A DNA stretch of 64,000 nt from Nansenia antarctica (GCA_963989245.1 OZ022349.1:25249651-25313650), one strand, 5' to 3'; counted from the first letter of the stretch, positions 9,353 through 20,447 are shown. Numbers and translations: made by a program. Notes: generated by a model not told the origin, from the sequence alone.

Positions 9353-9934
9353 CGAAAGGGGGCGTCGTGGAAACGAAGAATTCCTCCTTTTTCTACCCCT
9401 CCTTAACTGTAGAAGTATCTCATTCTTCTTTTTCTCTCTTTCTTTCCTTTTCTCCTCTTCTTTCATTAATGTTGCTTCTTTTTGATTGAAAAGGTTTTCT
9501 CTCTTAACAACCTTTATGTGGTCCTCCTCTTTAGTATCCTCTTCCAGCATCCTCCTTAATCCTTCCAGTACCCTCTCTTCTTCCTGTAAACTTTTCATGA
9601 GAAGCACTGCCTTTATTAGCTCTGGTTCGAGACATTCAAGATTACCCGGATCTGGAAGGCAAGGGCCGGGGCGCTTAGGCAACGGGCGTGGAGGGGGGGA
9701 AGGCCGGCCGGCTGGGAAGCCAGACATGAGGGTTAGGGATCCCATGTGAGAGGAGCCCATGTGACTTCCACCTATGGGTGTTGTATTGCCACAAAGAGCA
9801 TGGTGGCGCAGTCGGACCGGTATAGGAGGGAAGACTACACCGGGAGGAGATGGCATGTCATTCATCAGGGGAAGAGGGCCAGGCGGTGAGTGACGTCCCA
9901 CTGGGGCCTCTTGGGGGGGATGAAGGCAAGAGTC
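9353..9934 (-). CDS. Proline-rich/coiled-coil exon (exon B), candidate part of kinase gene
   Basis: A 582-nt minus-strand exon of exactly 194 codons, bounded by an AG acceptor (ctacgttgtag) and a GTATGT donor, phase 0 at both ends. Residues 1-75 are rich in Pro, Gly, His and Met, including HMGSSHMGS and PSPPPRPLPKRPGP. Residues ~95-185 are a highly charged predicted coiled coil (EEERVLEGLRRMLEEDTKEE, then MKEEEKRKEREKKKNE) ending in a basic RRGRKRR tract that could be a nuclear signal. The kinase exon at 10,292-10,337 lies 357 bases upstream on the same strand and ends in phase 0, so joining keeps the frame. I do not recognise the family, and the link to the kinase is inference from phase and distance. 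Confidence 0.55.
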
Positions 9935-10291
9935 CTACAACGTAGCACACAAACCCAACACCAGATGAGTCACATAGCATTTTTCGTTTTTTTCTTTAAA
10001 AAAAAAATCTGACTAAATAAATCCACAATTCCAAACGAATTCTATTACTCAACTACATGGAGAAAATATTGGCTATACCCAGCAAACACAGTTGAACCTT
10101 GAAGTGAGGCTGTGGTGAGGTTGTGCCAAAGCACAAGGGAATATCATATCATTTAATATATTTAATAATATGATGCAGCCATTTTGCAGAGACTATACAG
10201 AGAGTAAACACATGGCCCATACTTAGTCTCTTCACCGTGTTCCAACTAATTGTGCATTATTGTATCACATTCACACACTCTATTCTCTCAC

Positions 10292-10337
10292 CTTGATCCA
10301 AGGGTGTAGTAGACATTCCTCTGCTGTCATTCTCTCT
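10292..10337 (-). CDS. DAPK-family kinase exon, C-lobe HPWIK region
   Basis: A 46-nt minus-strand exon with acceptor ctcctcaaacag and donor gtgaga. With two bases carried from the previous exon it reads IERMTAEECLLHPWIK, kinase subdomain XI, where R-x-T plus HPW are the hallmarks. It begins in phase 2 and ends in phase 0, matching the exon at 16,905-17,057 upstream and exon B at 9,353-9,934 downstream. The intron towards the upstream exon is 6.6 kb and almost wholly filled by a TTAA-flanked element. The protein acts as a Ser/Thr kinase if the missing N-lobe exons exist; they are not in this window. Confidence 0.8.
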
Positions 10338-10805
10338 CTGTTTGAGGAGATAATCACAGAATTACTAGTACCATACAGATGTGTACTGATATTAATCAAC
10401 AAATGTATTGTAATCATATGTGACACGGTCTGGTCAATCGGTCCGCAAGTCAGCATCTGATTTGATGTTCGGACTTTTCTTTCGAAACATGTTAACACAT
10501 TTTTTATAATGACACACTCGCTTATCAACTAACACAGCTTGTTTTGTGAGCCTGCTGACAATGTAAAGTAGTGTTATAGTTAACACTAGGACAGCGACGT
10601 TTTTTTACCTACTTTTAGCGCGACGAGGTGTCGAATCACACGACCACTCTTCACAATGGGAGAGTGTGAACTGACGCACAAAGATCGCTGGATGGCGATG
10701 TCACACAAGAAGAGAAAATGACAAGATCACTAGGCTACCTCTAAAAATGCATATAAAGTTCCTATGCGCAGAGAAGCAGAGAAGTGGGGAAATTATATAT
10801 ATGGA

Positions 10806-11924
10806 GAGGAGATTGATTGTGACTGCGGGAGCTTTACTAATGAATGAAAGTTGATTATCATTATTAAAAAAGAAAAGTAATAAATATTGCAATATTGTGT
10901 TATCATAATTATGAGCTTCACAGTGATAAAGTCTGTTTATTTGTTGTGAAATTCGCTGGTAACGTCAGCCTGTCTGCCCCTGCAACTGCTATATTATATG
11001 TTATTATATGGAATGGCTGAATATGTTCATTCTTTTTATTTTGATTACATTATATAATTGTATTTGGTATAATGACAAATACTTGAAACTTGAATGATCT
11101 CACAGGAGCGCGTGCATGCACGGTAAAGTGGAGAGGAGATTGATCCGGACTGCAGGAGTTTTCATTAGGCTACTAATGAATGATGATTGATTATCATTAT
11201 TAAAAAAGAATAGTAATAAATATTGCAATATTGTGTTATCATAATTATGAACTTCACAGTGATAAAGTCTGTTTATTTGTCGTGAAATTCGCCGGTAACG
11301 TCAGCCTGTCTGCCCCTGCAACTGCTATAATATATGTTATTATATGGAATGGCTGAATATGTTCATTCTTTTTATTTTGATTACATTATATAATTGTATT
11401 TGGTATAATGACAAATACTTGAAACTTGAATGATCTCACAGGAGCGCGTGCATGCACGGTAAAGTGGAGAGGAGATTGATCCGGACTGCAGGAGTTTTCA
11501 TTAGGCTACTAATGAATGATGATTGATTATCATTATTAAAAAAGAATAGTAATAAATATTGCAATATTGTGTTATCATAATTATGAGCTTCACAGTGATA
11601 AAGTCTGTTTATTTGTCGTGAAATTCGCCGGTAACGTCAGCCTGTCTGCCCCTGCAACTGCTATAATATATGTTATTATATGGAATGGCTGAATATGTTC
11701 ATTCTTTTTATTTTGATTACATTATATAATTGTATTTGGTATAATGACAAATACTTTAAACTTGAATGATCTCACAGGAGCGCGTGCATGCACGGTAAAG
11801 TGGAGAGGAGATTGATCCGGACTGCAGGAGTTTTCATTAGGCTACTAATGAATGATGGTTGCAACAAATAATAGTAATACATATTGCAATATTGTGTTAT
11901 TATAATTATGAGCTTCACATAGAT
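10806..11924. repeat. 336-bp satellite-like tandem repeat, about 3.3 copies
   Basis: The word g(a/g)cttcacagtgataaagtc recurs at 10,913, 11,249 and 11,585, exactly 336 apart, with a partial fourth unit at 11,910. Units differ by a few bases (ttgttgtg/ttgtcgtg, tatatta/tataata). Right copy at 60,968-62,086. Confidence 0.93.
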
Positions 11925-12644
11925 GCACAAGCCTGCGACTGCTGTAAGCTTAGTAAGCGGGAGAGCCGTCTTTGAAACCCGCTTGGCTGCCCCCAACTCT
12001 CTCTCCTGCCTGGATGGACCACAACACACGCACACTTTATTTGTCAAATACACGCTCTTGCGTGTTTCCATTCATGATGATATGTTTCTGTAAATTCATA
12101 TATATATCCTATTGCATTATTTGAAAATTTACAGCGCTATAAATAGTGTCATTCAATGCACAACGCGACTTCACTAGATCTGTCGAATAAAATGAAAAAT
12201 TCTGAGTGGGACTGCTCAGAAAAAACAATAATACATTATATACTGTAGGTCTATTATAAATATCCGTTCGTTATATAATATTCGTACAAGCTGTGTTGAC
12301 CAGGTATCGAGACACAACAGCAGGGGAGGGGTGGGGGAAGGGAGGGGAGGGAGGGGTTACATCACCCTCTGTAGAACATCTTCTATCTAATCGGCGCACT
12401 GTGCTAAAATGCAATGCAAACAAAACAACACAGGACAGACAGCAGTGCAGTGATGCGTTTTATATTATATTCTTTGAACAACAGAACGGGACAGGCGCCA
12501 GAAACTGCCATAATATACCATACATATATCTGCCATATATCGTACCTCCGTTTTATATTGAGAAATATGATGATAAATACATATAGGGCGGAGGTATGCT
12601 ATGTGGTGTGTGGCTAGATATTTTCATGTAGCACTGTGACTGCG

Positions 12645-15187
12645 GGGGAACCCGATGTCTTTGTTCATTGATCGGAAACGATCGACAGCCATCAACACTC
12701 CCCCCATCAAGCGCATGTCTTATTGAGTCAACACGAGTTGACTCGCTGGAACGAGACAGACTGATACACACCACACCTCTGCCATATCATACATCGGTCC
12801 CACATGTATTTATTTACCATCATATTTTTCAATATAAAACGGTATGATATGGCAGATATATATGGTAGCCTACATTGCAGTCGTCCCGCAGTTCTAGTAG
12901 ATCGCCGACATCATGTTATTTGATGTACACATTTCACGGCAAGATAATTCCGATTTGTGGCAAACACCTAACAATTGTTCGTTCACTAAACATTATAACA
13001 TGAACACAGTTATAGCACCAGTTCCTAGCACCTAGTTTCCTAGCACCAGGGGAGCCCCCCCTCCCAAATTTCGTTGTTTGGTACCTGTACTATATCAATG
13101 ACAAATAAAGACCATTCATTCATTCATTCAAACAATGACAGTTACAGTCTCGCTCAAACTGTAGCGAGATTAGGAGACTACTAATTGAGAAAAAGAAAAG
13201 AAAATACATGAAAGAAAGGAGAGAAAGAGTACAGAATGATAAATCATTCAGAATGTTATTGGTTTTAATATTTCACAATCTGCCAGAATAAGCACGCTCC
13301 CTCGCACGCCCAGCACATCATTTTTGATGCCGCTAATGTGTGTAATGAAAAGTGTGACAATGTTGAAAGACATGATGTCATAATCAAAATATAAAACCTG
13401 GTTGGATAAAATAAGATTCTGTTGTGATTGTGTTGACATTGTTGTGATGTCAAAAGAGATCTGTGGATTATTATTTATACATAGTGGTCTATATTTATAT
13501 AGTGGTCTAAATTTGTTTTATGCAACAAGGAGGAGAAAATGGTTACAGAAACACACCGTTGAAACGTGGTGGAGCGGGGGGAACCCGATGTCTTTGTTCA
13601 TTGATCGGAAACGATCGACAGCCATCAACACTCCCCCCATCAAGCGCATGTCTTATTGAGTCAACACGAGTTGACTCGCTGGAACGAGACAGACTGATAC
13701 ACACCACACCTCTGCCATATCATACATCGGTCCCACATGTATTTATTTACCATCATATTTTTCAATATAAAACGGTATGATATGGCAGATATATATGGTA
13801 GCCTACATTGCAGTCGTCCCGCAGTTCTAGTAGATCGCCGACATCATGTTATTTGATGTACACATTTCACGGCAAGATAATTCCGATTTGTGGCAAACAC
13901 CTAACAATTGTTCGTTCACTAAACATTATAACATGAACACAGTTATAGCACCAGTTCCTAGCACCTAGTTTCCTAGCACCAGGGGAGCCCCCCCTCCCAA
14001 ATTTCGTTGTTTGGTACCTGTACTATATCAATGACAAATAAAGACCATTCATTCATTCATTCAAACAATGACAGTTACAGTCTCGCTCAAACTGTAGCGA
14101 GATTAGGAGACTACTAATTGAGAAAAAGAAAAGAAAATACATGAAAGAAAGGAGAGAAAGAGTACAGAATGATAAATCATTCAGAATGTTATTGGTTTTA
14201 ATATTTCACAATCTGCCAGAATAAGCACGCTCCCTCGCACGCCCAGCACATCATTTTTGATGCCGCTAATGTGTGTAATGAAAAGTGTGACAATGTTGAA
14301 AGACATGATGTCATAATCAAAATATAAAACCTGGTTGGATAAAATAAGATTCTGTTGTGATTGTGTTGACATTGTTGTGATGTCAAAAGAGATCTGTGGA
14401 TTATTATTTATACATAGTGGTCTATATTTATATAGTGGTCTAAATTTGTTTTATGCAACAAGGAGGAGAAAATGGTTACAGAAACACACCGTTGAAACGT
14501 GGTGGAGCGGGGGGAACCCGATGTCTTTGTTCATTGATCGGAAACGATTGACAGCCATCAACACTCCCCCCATCAAGCGCATGTCTTATTGAGTCAACAC
14601 GAGTTGACTCGCTGGAACGAGACAGACTGATACACACCACACCTCTGCCATATCATACATCGGTCCCACATGTATTTATTTACCATCATATTTTTCAATA
14701 TAAAACGGTATGATATGGCAGATATATATGGTAGCCTACATTGCAGTCGTCCCGCAGTTCTAGTAGATCGCCGACATCATGTTATTTGATGTACACATTT
14801 CACGGCAAGATAATTCCGATTTGTGGCAAACACCTAACAATTGTTCGTTCACTAAACATTATAACATGAACACAGTTATAGCACCAGTTCCTAGCACCTA
14901 GTTTCCTAGCACCAGGGGAGCCCCCCCTCCCAAATTTCGTTGTTTGGTACCTGTACTATATCAATGACAAATAAAGACCATTCATTCATTCATTCAAACA
15001 ATGACAGTTACAGTCTCGCTCAAACTGTAGCGAGATTAGGAGACTACTAATTGAGAAAAAGAAAAGAAAATACATGAAAGAAAGGAGAGAAAGAGTACAG
15101 AATGATAAATCATTCAGAATGTTATTGGTTTTAATATTTCACAATCTGCCAGAATAAGCACGCTCCCTCGCACGCCCAGCACATCAT
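12645..15187. repeat. 933-bp tandem repeat, about 2.7 copies
   Basis: The word aacccgatgtctttgttcat recurs at 12,649, 13,582 and 14,515, exactly 933 apart. Units are nearly identical; one change seen is gatcgacag to gattgacag in the third. Each unit contains a LINE-type 3' tail (ctagcaccaggggagcc then (attc)n), a perfect 8-bp hairpin GAGTCAAC-acga-GTTGACTC, and the pair tctgccatatcatac/gtatgatatggcaga about 65 bases apart. Open frames in it are repeat artefacts. The right copy starts at 62,807 and runs to the window end. Confidence 0.95.
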
Positions 15188-15695
15188 TCCCATCATTCAC
15201 ATCTGTCCCATGGCCAGGCCTGATGCCTCTCCTGCCCTGTCTACCTGACAGCGCCCACGCTGAGCGCTCCGGCGACCTCCTATTCACTTTCTACTTTTTT
15301 TAAATATATATTGGTGTTCATATTAATTACCATACTTTTTACTTGGAAGAATTGAAGTGAACATTGCAAGTAAATAAAAATGTTACTTGAATTATCTGTC
15401 TCTCTGTGTTCGTTTGTAGTAGAAATATCACATCTGATATATCTATGTAAATAGATTTCACTGCAACATGAACACACTTCATTTTCACTTTTCACAACAG
15501 CTATTTTCATTTCATTTATAATGTGCAGTAAACAAACAAAATAATGTATACTCTCTGCAATTGGCTACTATACAATGGTGCCAAAATCAACTATCCAAAT
15601 ATGAATCTGCGTATATCTATGTACAACCCTGTTGTAGCCTATTATTATCATGGTCGACATGAGAATTGTTGGCTACTTCATATCACAACTGAACA

Positions 15696-15936
15696 TTCAT
15701 ATCAGAATCAGAATCAGAATCAGAAGACTTTTATTGCCATGACATGTAAACATGTTAGGAATTTGGTTTGGAACAATGGAGCACGGTTTACAGCAGGATA
15801 GGTGCAAGACAGGACAAGACAGTGCAAACCAACATCAAAGTGCAAGAGTCATAATTAATATAAATATAAAGTGCAGAGATCAAGTGTTCATATCCAGACA
15901 GTCCAAAGCTCTCTGGGTGGGGGTGGAGGGAGGGTA
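15696..15936 (-). mobile_element. LINE 3' UTR fragment with (TCAGAA)n tail
   Basis: Starts with tcagaatcagaatcagaatc and continues gacttttattgccatgac. The same sequence follows the coding end of the minus-strand LINE at 20,525-21,215, so this is the 3' end of that family without its ORF. Confidence 0.85.
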
Positions 15937-16904
15937 GATATATATATATATATATATATAGCCTATAGCATTATTTGAAAATTGACAGCGCTGTACAGGC
16001 ATAATCATCAAAAAAGACATTATATACAATATTATAAATATCCGTTTGTTATATAATATTTGTTGATGAACTACTTTGCTGTGGTACCTATGTAATACCA
16101 CACAGCTTGATAGGTACATACTGTGCAGTGTATCATTCATAACTGTACATAGGCTACACATATCATAATGTCTTATCACTATTGCATGGAACTTGGGTGA
16201 AAAAAAAACCTCAGCTCCAACAAATCTGAAGGGATTGTAAAAGTCATACTGTACAGTTTATCATTTTCATAACTGTCTGTACATATACATATCTTATGTA
16301 TCACTATTGCTATATATAGCCTATATATAAACACATTATGTTACAAATATCAGTCTTATCCACTGTATCTAATTCAGCACTGAAGCCTGAAGGTTGAGCA
16401 CAGTGTGTGCCCCCTTGCTACCTCTGCTGATATAAAAGAGAATTGCAGCCTTGGAGAAAAATATGGCAGCCGAATCCCAAGGCAAATACACAGACACACA
16501 CAGAAATACTGCAAAATCGCTTTATACTAACTCGATTTTGAAAATGTAAAGATGCTGGGTGGTAGAACGCACATATCTAGGAAAAGTCATGAAAGGAGGG
16601 TCCTGAAATTTGATCGAGTGCAAAGGTAGATTTTTTTTTGTACTCACTGGTGCTGTTTAACACCTCACGGCTGTTCTAGTGTTAACTAGGTAGTAGTGGG
16701 AATTACTCACCGAATCCATTGCATTGCAGTATTTTGGCTTGACTAGCGAGTTCGTGTTGTGATTTTCAAAAACTTTGAAAAGTATTTCCGTGTTTCAAAA
16801 TAAAAGTCGGAACATTTTGATTGGTTGCCGACTTGCGGCCCAAATGACCGGACCGTGTCACATATAAATTATATCAAAATATGAGTAATAGATTGTTTGA
16901 TTAC

Positions 16905-17057
16905 ATTGGGTCTTTAACCAGCAGTTTTTCAATAAAGTCTTTGGCCATGACACTGGTCTGGCTGAAATAGTTCTCCTCAAACTCGTAGATCATCCCCACA
17001 ACCTTCAGTAGTGTCTCATCATCATTATCTCCTTGAAAAGGGGACATGCCACTCAAC
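16905..17057 (-). CDS. DAPK-family kinase exon, subdomain X
   Basis: A 153-nt minus-strand exon, acceptor tattttacag, donor gtaatc. It reads LSGMSPFQGDNDDETLL, then YEFEENYFSQTSVMAKDFIE and KLLVKDP. The wording LSG-x-SPF-x-GD, YEFE, YFS-x-TS, AKDFI and LLVKDP is that of death-associated protein kinases (DAPK1-3); related CaMK-group kinases such as DRAK and MLCK fit less well. Phase 1 in and phase 2 out both agree with the neighbouring exons. Confidence 0.85.
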
Positions 17058-17168
17058 CTGTAAAATAGGGTGGTGTTAGGGAGACATTAGGGAGCTAGAT
17101 ACTAGCTAACACTGTAATACTGCATCCACAGTGAAGTTCAACCTGTCAGCTTATCTTTGGATACTCAC

Positions 17169-17195
17169 AATATGTAGGTTATGACGCCAATACTC
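17169..17195 (-). CDS. DAPK-family kinase micro-exon (subdomain IX)
   Basis: A 27-nt exon with acceptor cttgtctatacag and a strong donor gtgagtat. With the flanking split codons it reads WSIGVITYIL, the helix after the activation segment, matching the DAPK phrase. Its size and phases join the 17,425 exon (ends TG) to the 16,905 exon (starts G) without loss of frame. Confidence 0.85.
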
Positions 17196-17424
17196 CTGTA
17201 TAGACAAGAGATACAAAGAGTAATGAAAGACTGTATTCAAAACAAGAAGAACTACATCTAGCCTAACACAACTATGACTACTGCATGGTTAATCCAGGAG
17301 TGTTAGGGCCTATGGTATCCCTCTTTGTCTTATGAACAACTTAAGATACAAATGAAAATTAATATAGTTTAATTTGTCAGTATAATGCACCTATTTGCTC
17401 ATAGTAACATGTAAAATGGTTTAC

Positions 17425-17473
17425 CACATGTCAGTGGCCTCACTCAGGGGTTCATAGTTGATCACCTCAGGGG
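17425..17473 (-). CDS. DAPK-family kinase exon, end of activation segment
   Basis: A 49-nt exon, acceptor cctcccag, donor gtaaac. It reads PEVINYEPLSEATDMW, that is the PE of the APE motif followed by NYEPL and DMW typical of DAPK kinases. It is the most N-terminal kinase exon in the window. I could not find exons for the HRD and DFG loops or the Gly-rich loop at higher coordinates, where only transposons are seen, so the gene may be truncated or may have very long introns. Confidence 0.82.
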
Positions 17474-17640
17474 CTGGGAGGGAGTGAGGATGGGGGGAGG
17501 AGTGAAATAGCAGAAATGTCATTATTCATTCATTGCACATTTATCTGTGCACTAGTTGTAAAAGTTCATACAAATCATACTTAAAATGTGTTGTTGACTC
17601 GTCCCTCTCTTGTATTTGTTCGTTTTAGTACACAGAACTA

Positions 17641-17680
17641 GGGGTGGGCATCGACGATCGATAATTGATCGATAAGGATT
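17641..17680. mobile_element. hAT-like terminus stub
   Basis: aggggtgggcatcgac followed by the self-complementary gatcgataattgatcgat. It resembles the head of an Ac-like hAT and is interrupted by the Tc1 fragment that starts at about 17,681. Confidence 0.35.
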
Positions 17681-18154
17681 CCTCCTACAACAGGACAATG
17701 ACCCAAAGCACACCTCCAAATGATGCAAGAACTATTTAATGAAGAAGCAGGCAGCTGGTATTCTGTCTGTAATGGAGTGGCCAGCGGAGTCACCAGATCT
17801 CAACCCCATTGAGCTGTTGTGGGAGCTGCTTGACCGTATGGTACGCAAGAAGTGCCCATCAAGGGAGGTGCTTCAGGAAGCGTGGGGTGAAATTTCTTCA
17901 GATTACCTCAACAAATTAACCGCTAGAATGCCAAAGGTCTGCAATGCTGTAATTGCTGCAAAGCAAGCATTCTTTGACGAAAGCAAAGTTTGAAGGACAA
18001 AATTATTATTTCAAATAAAAATCATTATTTCTATCCATGTCAATGTCTAGACTATATTTTCTATTCATTTTGCAACTCATTTGATAAATAAAAGTGCAAG
18101 TTTTCATGGAAAACACGAAATTGTCTGGGTGACCCCAAACTTTTGAACGGTAGT

Positions 18155-18157
<3 letters not shown>
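17681..18157 (+). mobile_element. Tc1/mariner 3' fragment
   Basis: Starts inside the transposase at LQQDNDPKHTS and, after one stop or frame break, continues ESPDLNPIELLWELLDRMVR, containing the DLNPIE motif of the DDE catalytic region, down to a natural stop at 17,993. It ends with a terminal repeat, ccccaaacttttgaacggtagtg, next to TA. The 5' half is missing. Confidence 0.92.

Positions 18158-18230
<73 letters not shown>
18156..18230. repeat. (ATT)n microsatellite
   Basis: About 24 units immediately after the Tc1 end. It produces false poly-Leu, poly-Asn and poly-Ile frames. Confidence 0.95.
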
Positions 18231-18232
<2 letters not shown>

Positions 18233-18614
18233 GAGGAACTGACCCAAGACAGGCTTTTCCATCCACGGAGCACCAACAAACACAAGTTGGTGGTGACAGG
18301 GGAGGACCCATGCCCCATCGAGATCAAGATGGAAGAAAGAAGGAACCACTATGATCAAGAAGATCAGCAGGAAGAAGCTGACACCATCGTTGTCCAACAA
18401 GTCCTGATGTGTGCTGGAGAAGCCCATCAGATCTCTGTGGTTTCTGACGACACAGACGTGTTTGTCCTCCTCCTTCACCATCACCTTCAGGCAGGACTGG
18501 ATGTACCACTCATCATGGAATCCCCCCGCAAGGAAAGGGCAATAGTGGACATCAAGTCGACACTGGCCAAGCATTCAGAACCTTTCATCAGCCCATGCCA
18601 TATCGGGATGCAAT
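18231..18614 (+). pseudogene. Fragment of a transposon-associated SDDTDVFVLLL protein
   Basis: The plus strand reads LVVTGEDPCPIEIKM, EEADTIVVQQVLM, then VVSDDTDVFVLLLHHHLQAG. The paired EEADTI and SDDTDVFVLLL words recur in an uncharacterised family abundant in cnidarian and fish genomes near mobile elements; the alternating acidic residues suggest a PIN/FEN-like nuclease fold. It starts without its own methionine and loses similarity after about 18,614 at an A-run. Function not established. Confidence 0.5.
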
Positions 18615-18866
18615 CGGGGTTTGAAAAAAAAAAAAATGCATTTCTTGTATGAAAGGTGCTATATAATTTACTTACTTTAAAAAAGTAATGAATAGTAACA
18701 CAAAAAATACATTGTACACGACCTCCTTTATGAGTAAACATGAGTGAACATAAATTTGATGCATTTGATTTGAGTATTTTGCATGAAATCTCATAAATAA
18801 ATAAAAATCTGGGATTTTGGCATTTCGGGCATGAAGGGGTTAATATCTGGTACCCCCAAGCAACAA

Positions 18867-18892
18867 GGGTTAGGGTTAGGGTTAGGGTTAGC
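18867..18892. repeat. Interstitial telomeric repeat (TTAGGG)4
   Basis: Four perfect vertebrate telomere units, TTAGGG on the plus strand. Shorter runs occur inside transposon ORFs at about 32,201 and 33,151. Confidence 0.95.
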
Positions 18893-18924
18893 AGAGAAAA
18901 AAACTTTACTAGAAATCCCTCCAT

Positions 18925-19250
18925 TCACCATATCACTCCAGTTCTCCAACAACTTCATTGGCTCCCCATCAAATTCCGTATTCATTTTAAGATTCTCCTT
19001 CTCACCTTTAAGGCTCTCCGTAACCTAGCACCCTCATACCTCTCTGAACTCCTTCTTACTCACACTCCCTCCCATAGTCTCAGATCTCCTCTGCCTACCA
19101 ACTTGTCATCCCTTCTGCCCACCTGACTACTATGAGATCTAGAGCCTTCAACCGTGCTGCTCCCCACCTAACATACGTAATATTGACCATCTCACCACTT
19201 TCACAATCCAGTCTTAAAACACACCTTTTCACAATGGCTTACTTGGTTTG
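18925..19250 (+). mobile_element. Non-LTR retrotransposon ORF2 C-terminal fragment
   Basis: Reads HHITPVLQQLHWLPIKFRIH, then FKILLLTFKALRNLAPSYLS, a phrase found at the C-terminus of teleost LINE ORF2 proteins. It is frameshifted and stopped. The tail is (aaat)n at 19,308. Confidence 0.75.
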
Positions 19251-20384
19251 ATCTCCTGCATTTTGTTTGTTGTTATCAGATTTTTCTGTTTTTATCTTTT
19301 CAGATCTCCAAATAAATAAATAAACTTGCCTTGCCTTGAAATAGTTTGTTGTATGGATATATTGATAATAATACAAAATATATATATAATAAAAAATGAT
19401 GAGAAATATGTGCCCCCTCACAAATTCAACATCATTTGAAAATATATTTGAAGTTCTATGCAGAAACGGGAGGGGGGGATATTTATTCCGCATCCATGCT
19501 CAACACGTTTCTGGAGTAACAGGTTACATTACTGGGCTGACGGGCACGTTCACATTTGCACACGCTGTATCTCGGTGTAACACCTACATAAGGTGATACA
19601 CCTTCAACCAAACCCTTCCCCTGAACCTTAAACCTAACCGCAACCACATTTGAATCAATTTGTGGGAGAGACTGCAGAACCTAGGACACATTACAGCAAA
19701 CAAGGAAACACAACACAAGTGGCCTTTACTCCACAACTGCTGACTCAGTGGCTCATATTCTGCAAAATGTAATTGCGAGAGGATATCAATGAAGGCATAT
19801 TATGTGTAAAAAAATTCACAGCCCGCCAAGCCGCCACTGGTGTAAAGACATTAGGCTCGCTGACCTGTCATAAAACTGAGATGAAAAAGCACTAGGGCAG
19901 GCAGCTATCACATCTGCCTCACTGAGGGAGGAGGGTCTTAAGCCGCTGTAATTGACGCTCACTCCCCAATAACCACATGACTTCGAAAAACAGGAGCGTT
20001 GTAAAGCAACGACTATGAATCCAGCTGATGGCTGTGAATCCTCTGGACTAACAAGTGTGTTACTGCACACTTGCATCGGAATTACATTGGGAATTGTCTT
20101 TTTGGGCAGAACTACTACAAGTGAGAACCAGAACAGTACAACAAGTGGCCACTAGGGTTTGCGGCGTTTCCAGGGTTACCAGGGCCCAGCATTCCCAGTT
20201 ACCAGGGTTACCAGGGCCCAGCATTAATGTAATCTAGATCAGAATGATCCAGATTACAGGCTGTTGCGCTACGCTATGTGTAGTTATGAGATAACAATAC
20301 ATTTGACATTTTTGACCAGCTATTTGATAGTATAGTATATATGGGCTATGTGATTGACTTTATAGTATAGTATATTAGCCTACA
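19251..20384. other. No gene recognised
   Basis: AT-rich with a TA-rich block at 19,375-19,400. A 32-base imperfect duplication (ccagggttaccagggcccagcatt) lies at about 20,170-20,225. Open frames here carry no family motif. Confidence 0.45.
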
Positions 20385-20447
20385 TTACATTACAGTCATT
20401 TAGCCGACGCTTTTATTCGAAGCGACTTACAATAATTGCATTTAACG
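20385..20447. mobile_element. Common teleost interspersed repeat (fragment)
   Basis: acagtcatttagccgacgc then cgaagcgacttacaataa. Related words recur at about 45,190 and 49,885. This conserved word is scattered through fish genomes; parent element not assigned. Confidence 0.6.

Larger units (their letters stand above)
8817..10125. repeat. Local tandem duplication, segment B
   Basis: Partner of segment A, with the intact exon and a 123-bp MITE inserted at 8,958. Right copy at about 58,979-60,287. Confidence 0.93.
1..13834. repeat. Large segmental duplication, left copy
   Basis: This whole stretch recurs at 50,180-64,000 in the same orientation. The offset drifts only from 50,179 to 50,159 to 50,166 because microsatellites differ in length: (CA)n at 1,130, (TG)n at 1,410, (TAA)n at 7,322 and (ATTC)n in the 933-bp repeats. 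I saw only a few substitutions, for example base 1,042 (c) against 51,221 (t) and base 2,179 (c) against 52,338 (t). Both ends of the match are cut by the window, so the true length is unknown. The arrangement fits a direct tandem repeat with a ~50.16-kb period, or an uncollapsed haplotype in the assembly. Confidence 0.97.
10580..16685. mobile_element. TTAA-flanked piggyBac-like composite element
   Basis: Left end TTAACACTAGGACAGC, right end GCTGTTCTAGTGTTAA; the inverted ends agree at 15 of 16 bases and both terminate in TTAA, the piggyBac target site. The interior (6.1 kb) has no transposase that I can read. It holds 336-bp and 933-bp tandem repeats, LINE 3' ends and inverted repeats. It sits in a kinase intron. 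In the right copy the left end is at 60,742 and the right end lies outside the window. Confidence 0.7.

Noticed and set aside
13248..14592. Repeated small frames of 62-85 codons
   Set aside because: They occur once per 933-bp unit on both strands, with no motif; repeat artefacts.
18006..18327. Open frames with poly-Ile, poly-Asn and poly-Leu runs
   Set aside because: They are translations of the (ATT)n microsatellite and Tc1 flank in different frames.
18867..18892. Chromosome end
   Set aside because: Only four TTAGGG units with normal sequence on both sides; interstitial.
19816..20237. Small frames on both strands
   Set aside because: No family motif, no splice evidence, and they overlap a local duplication.
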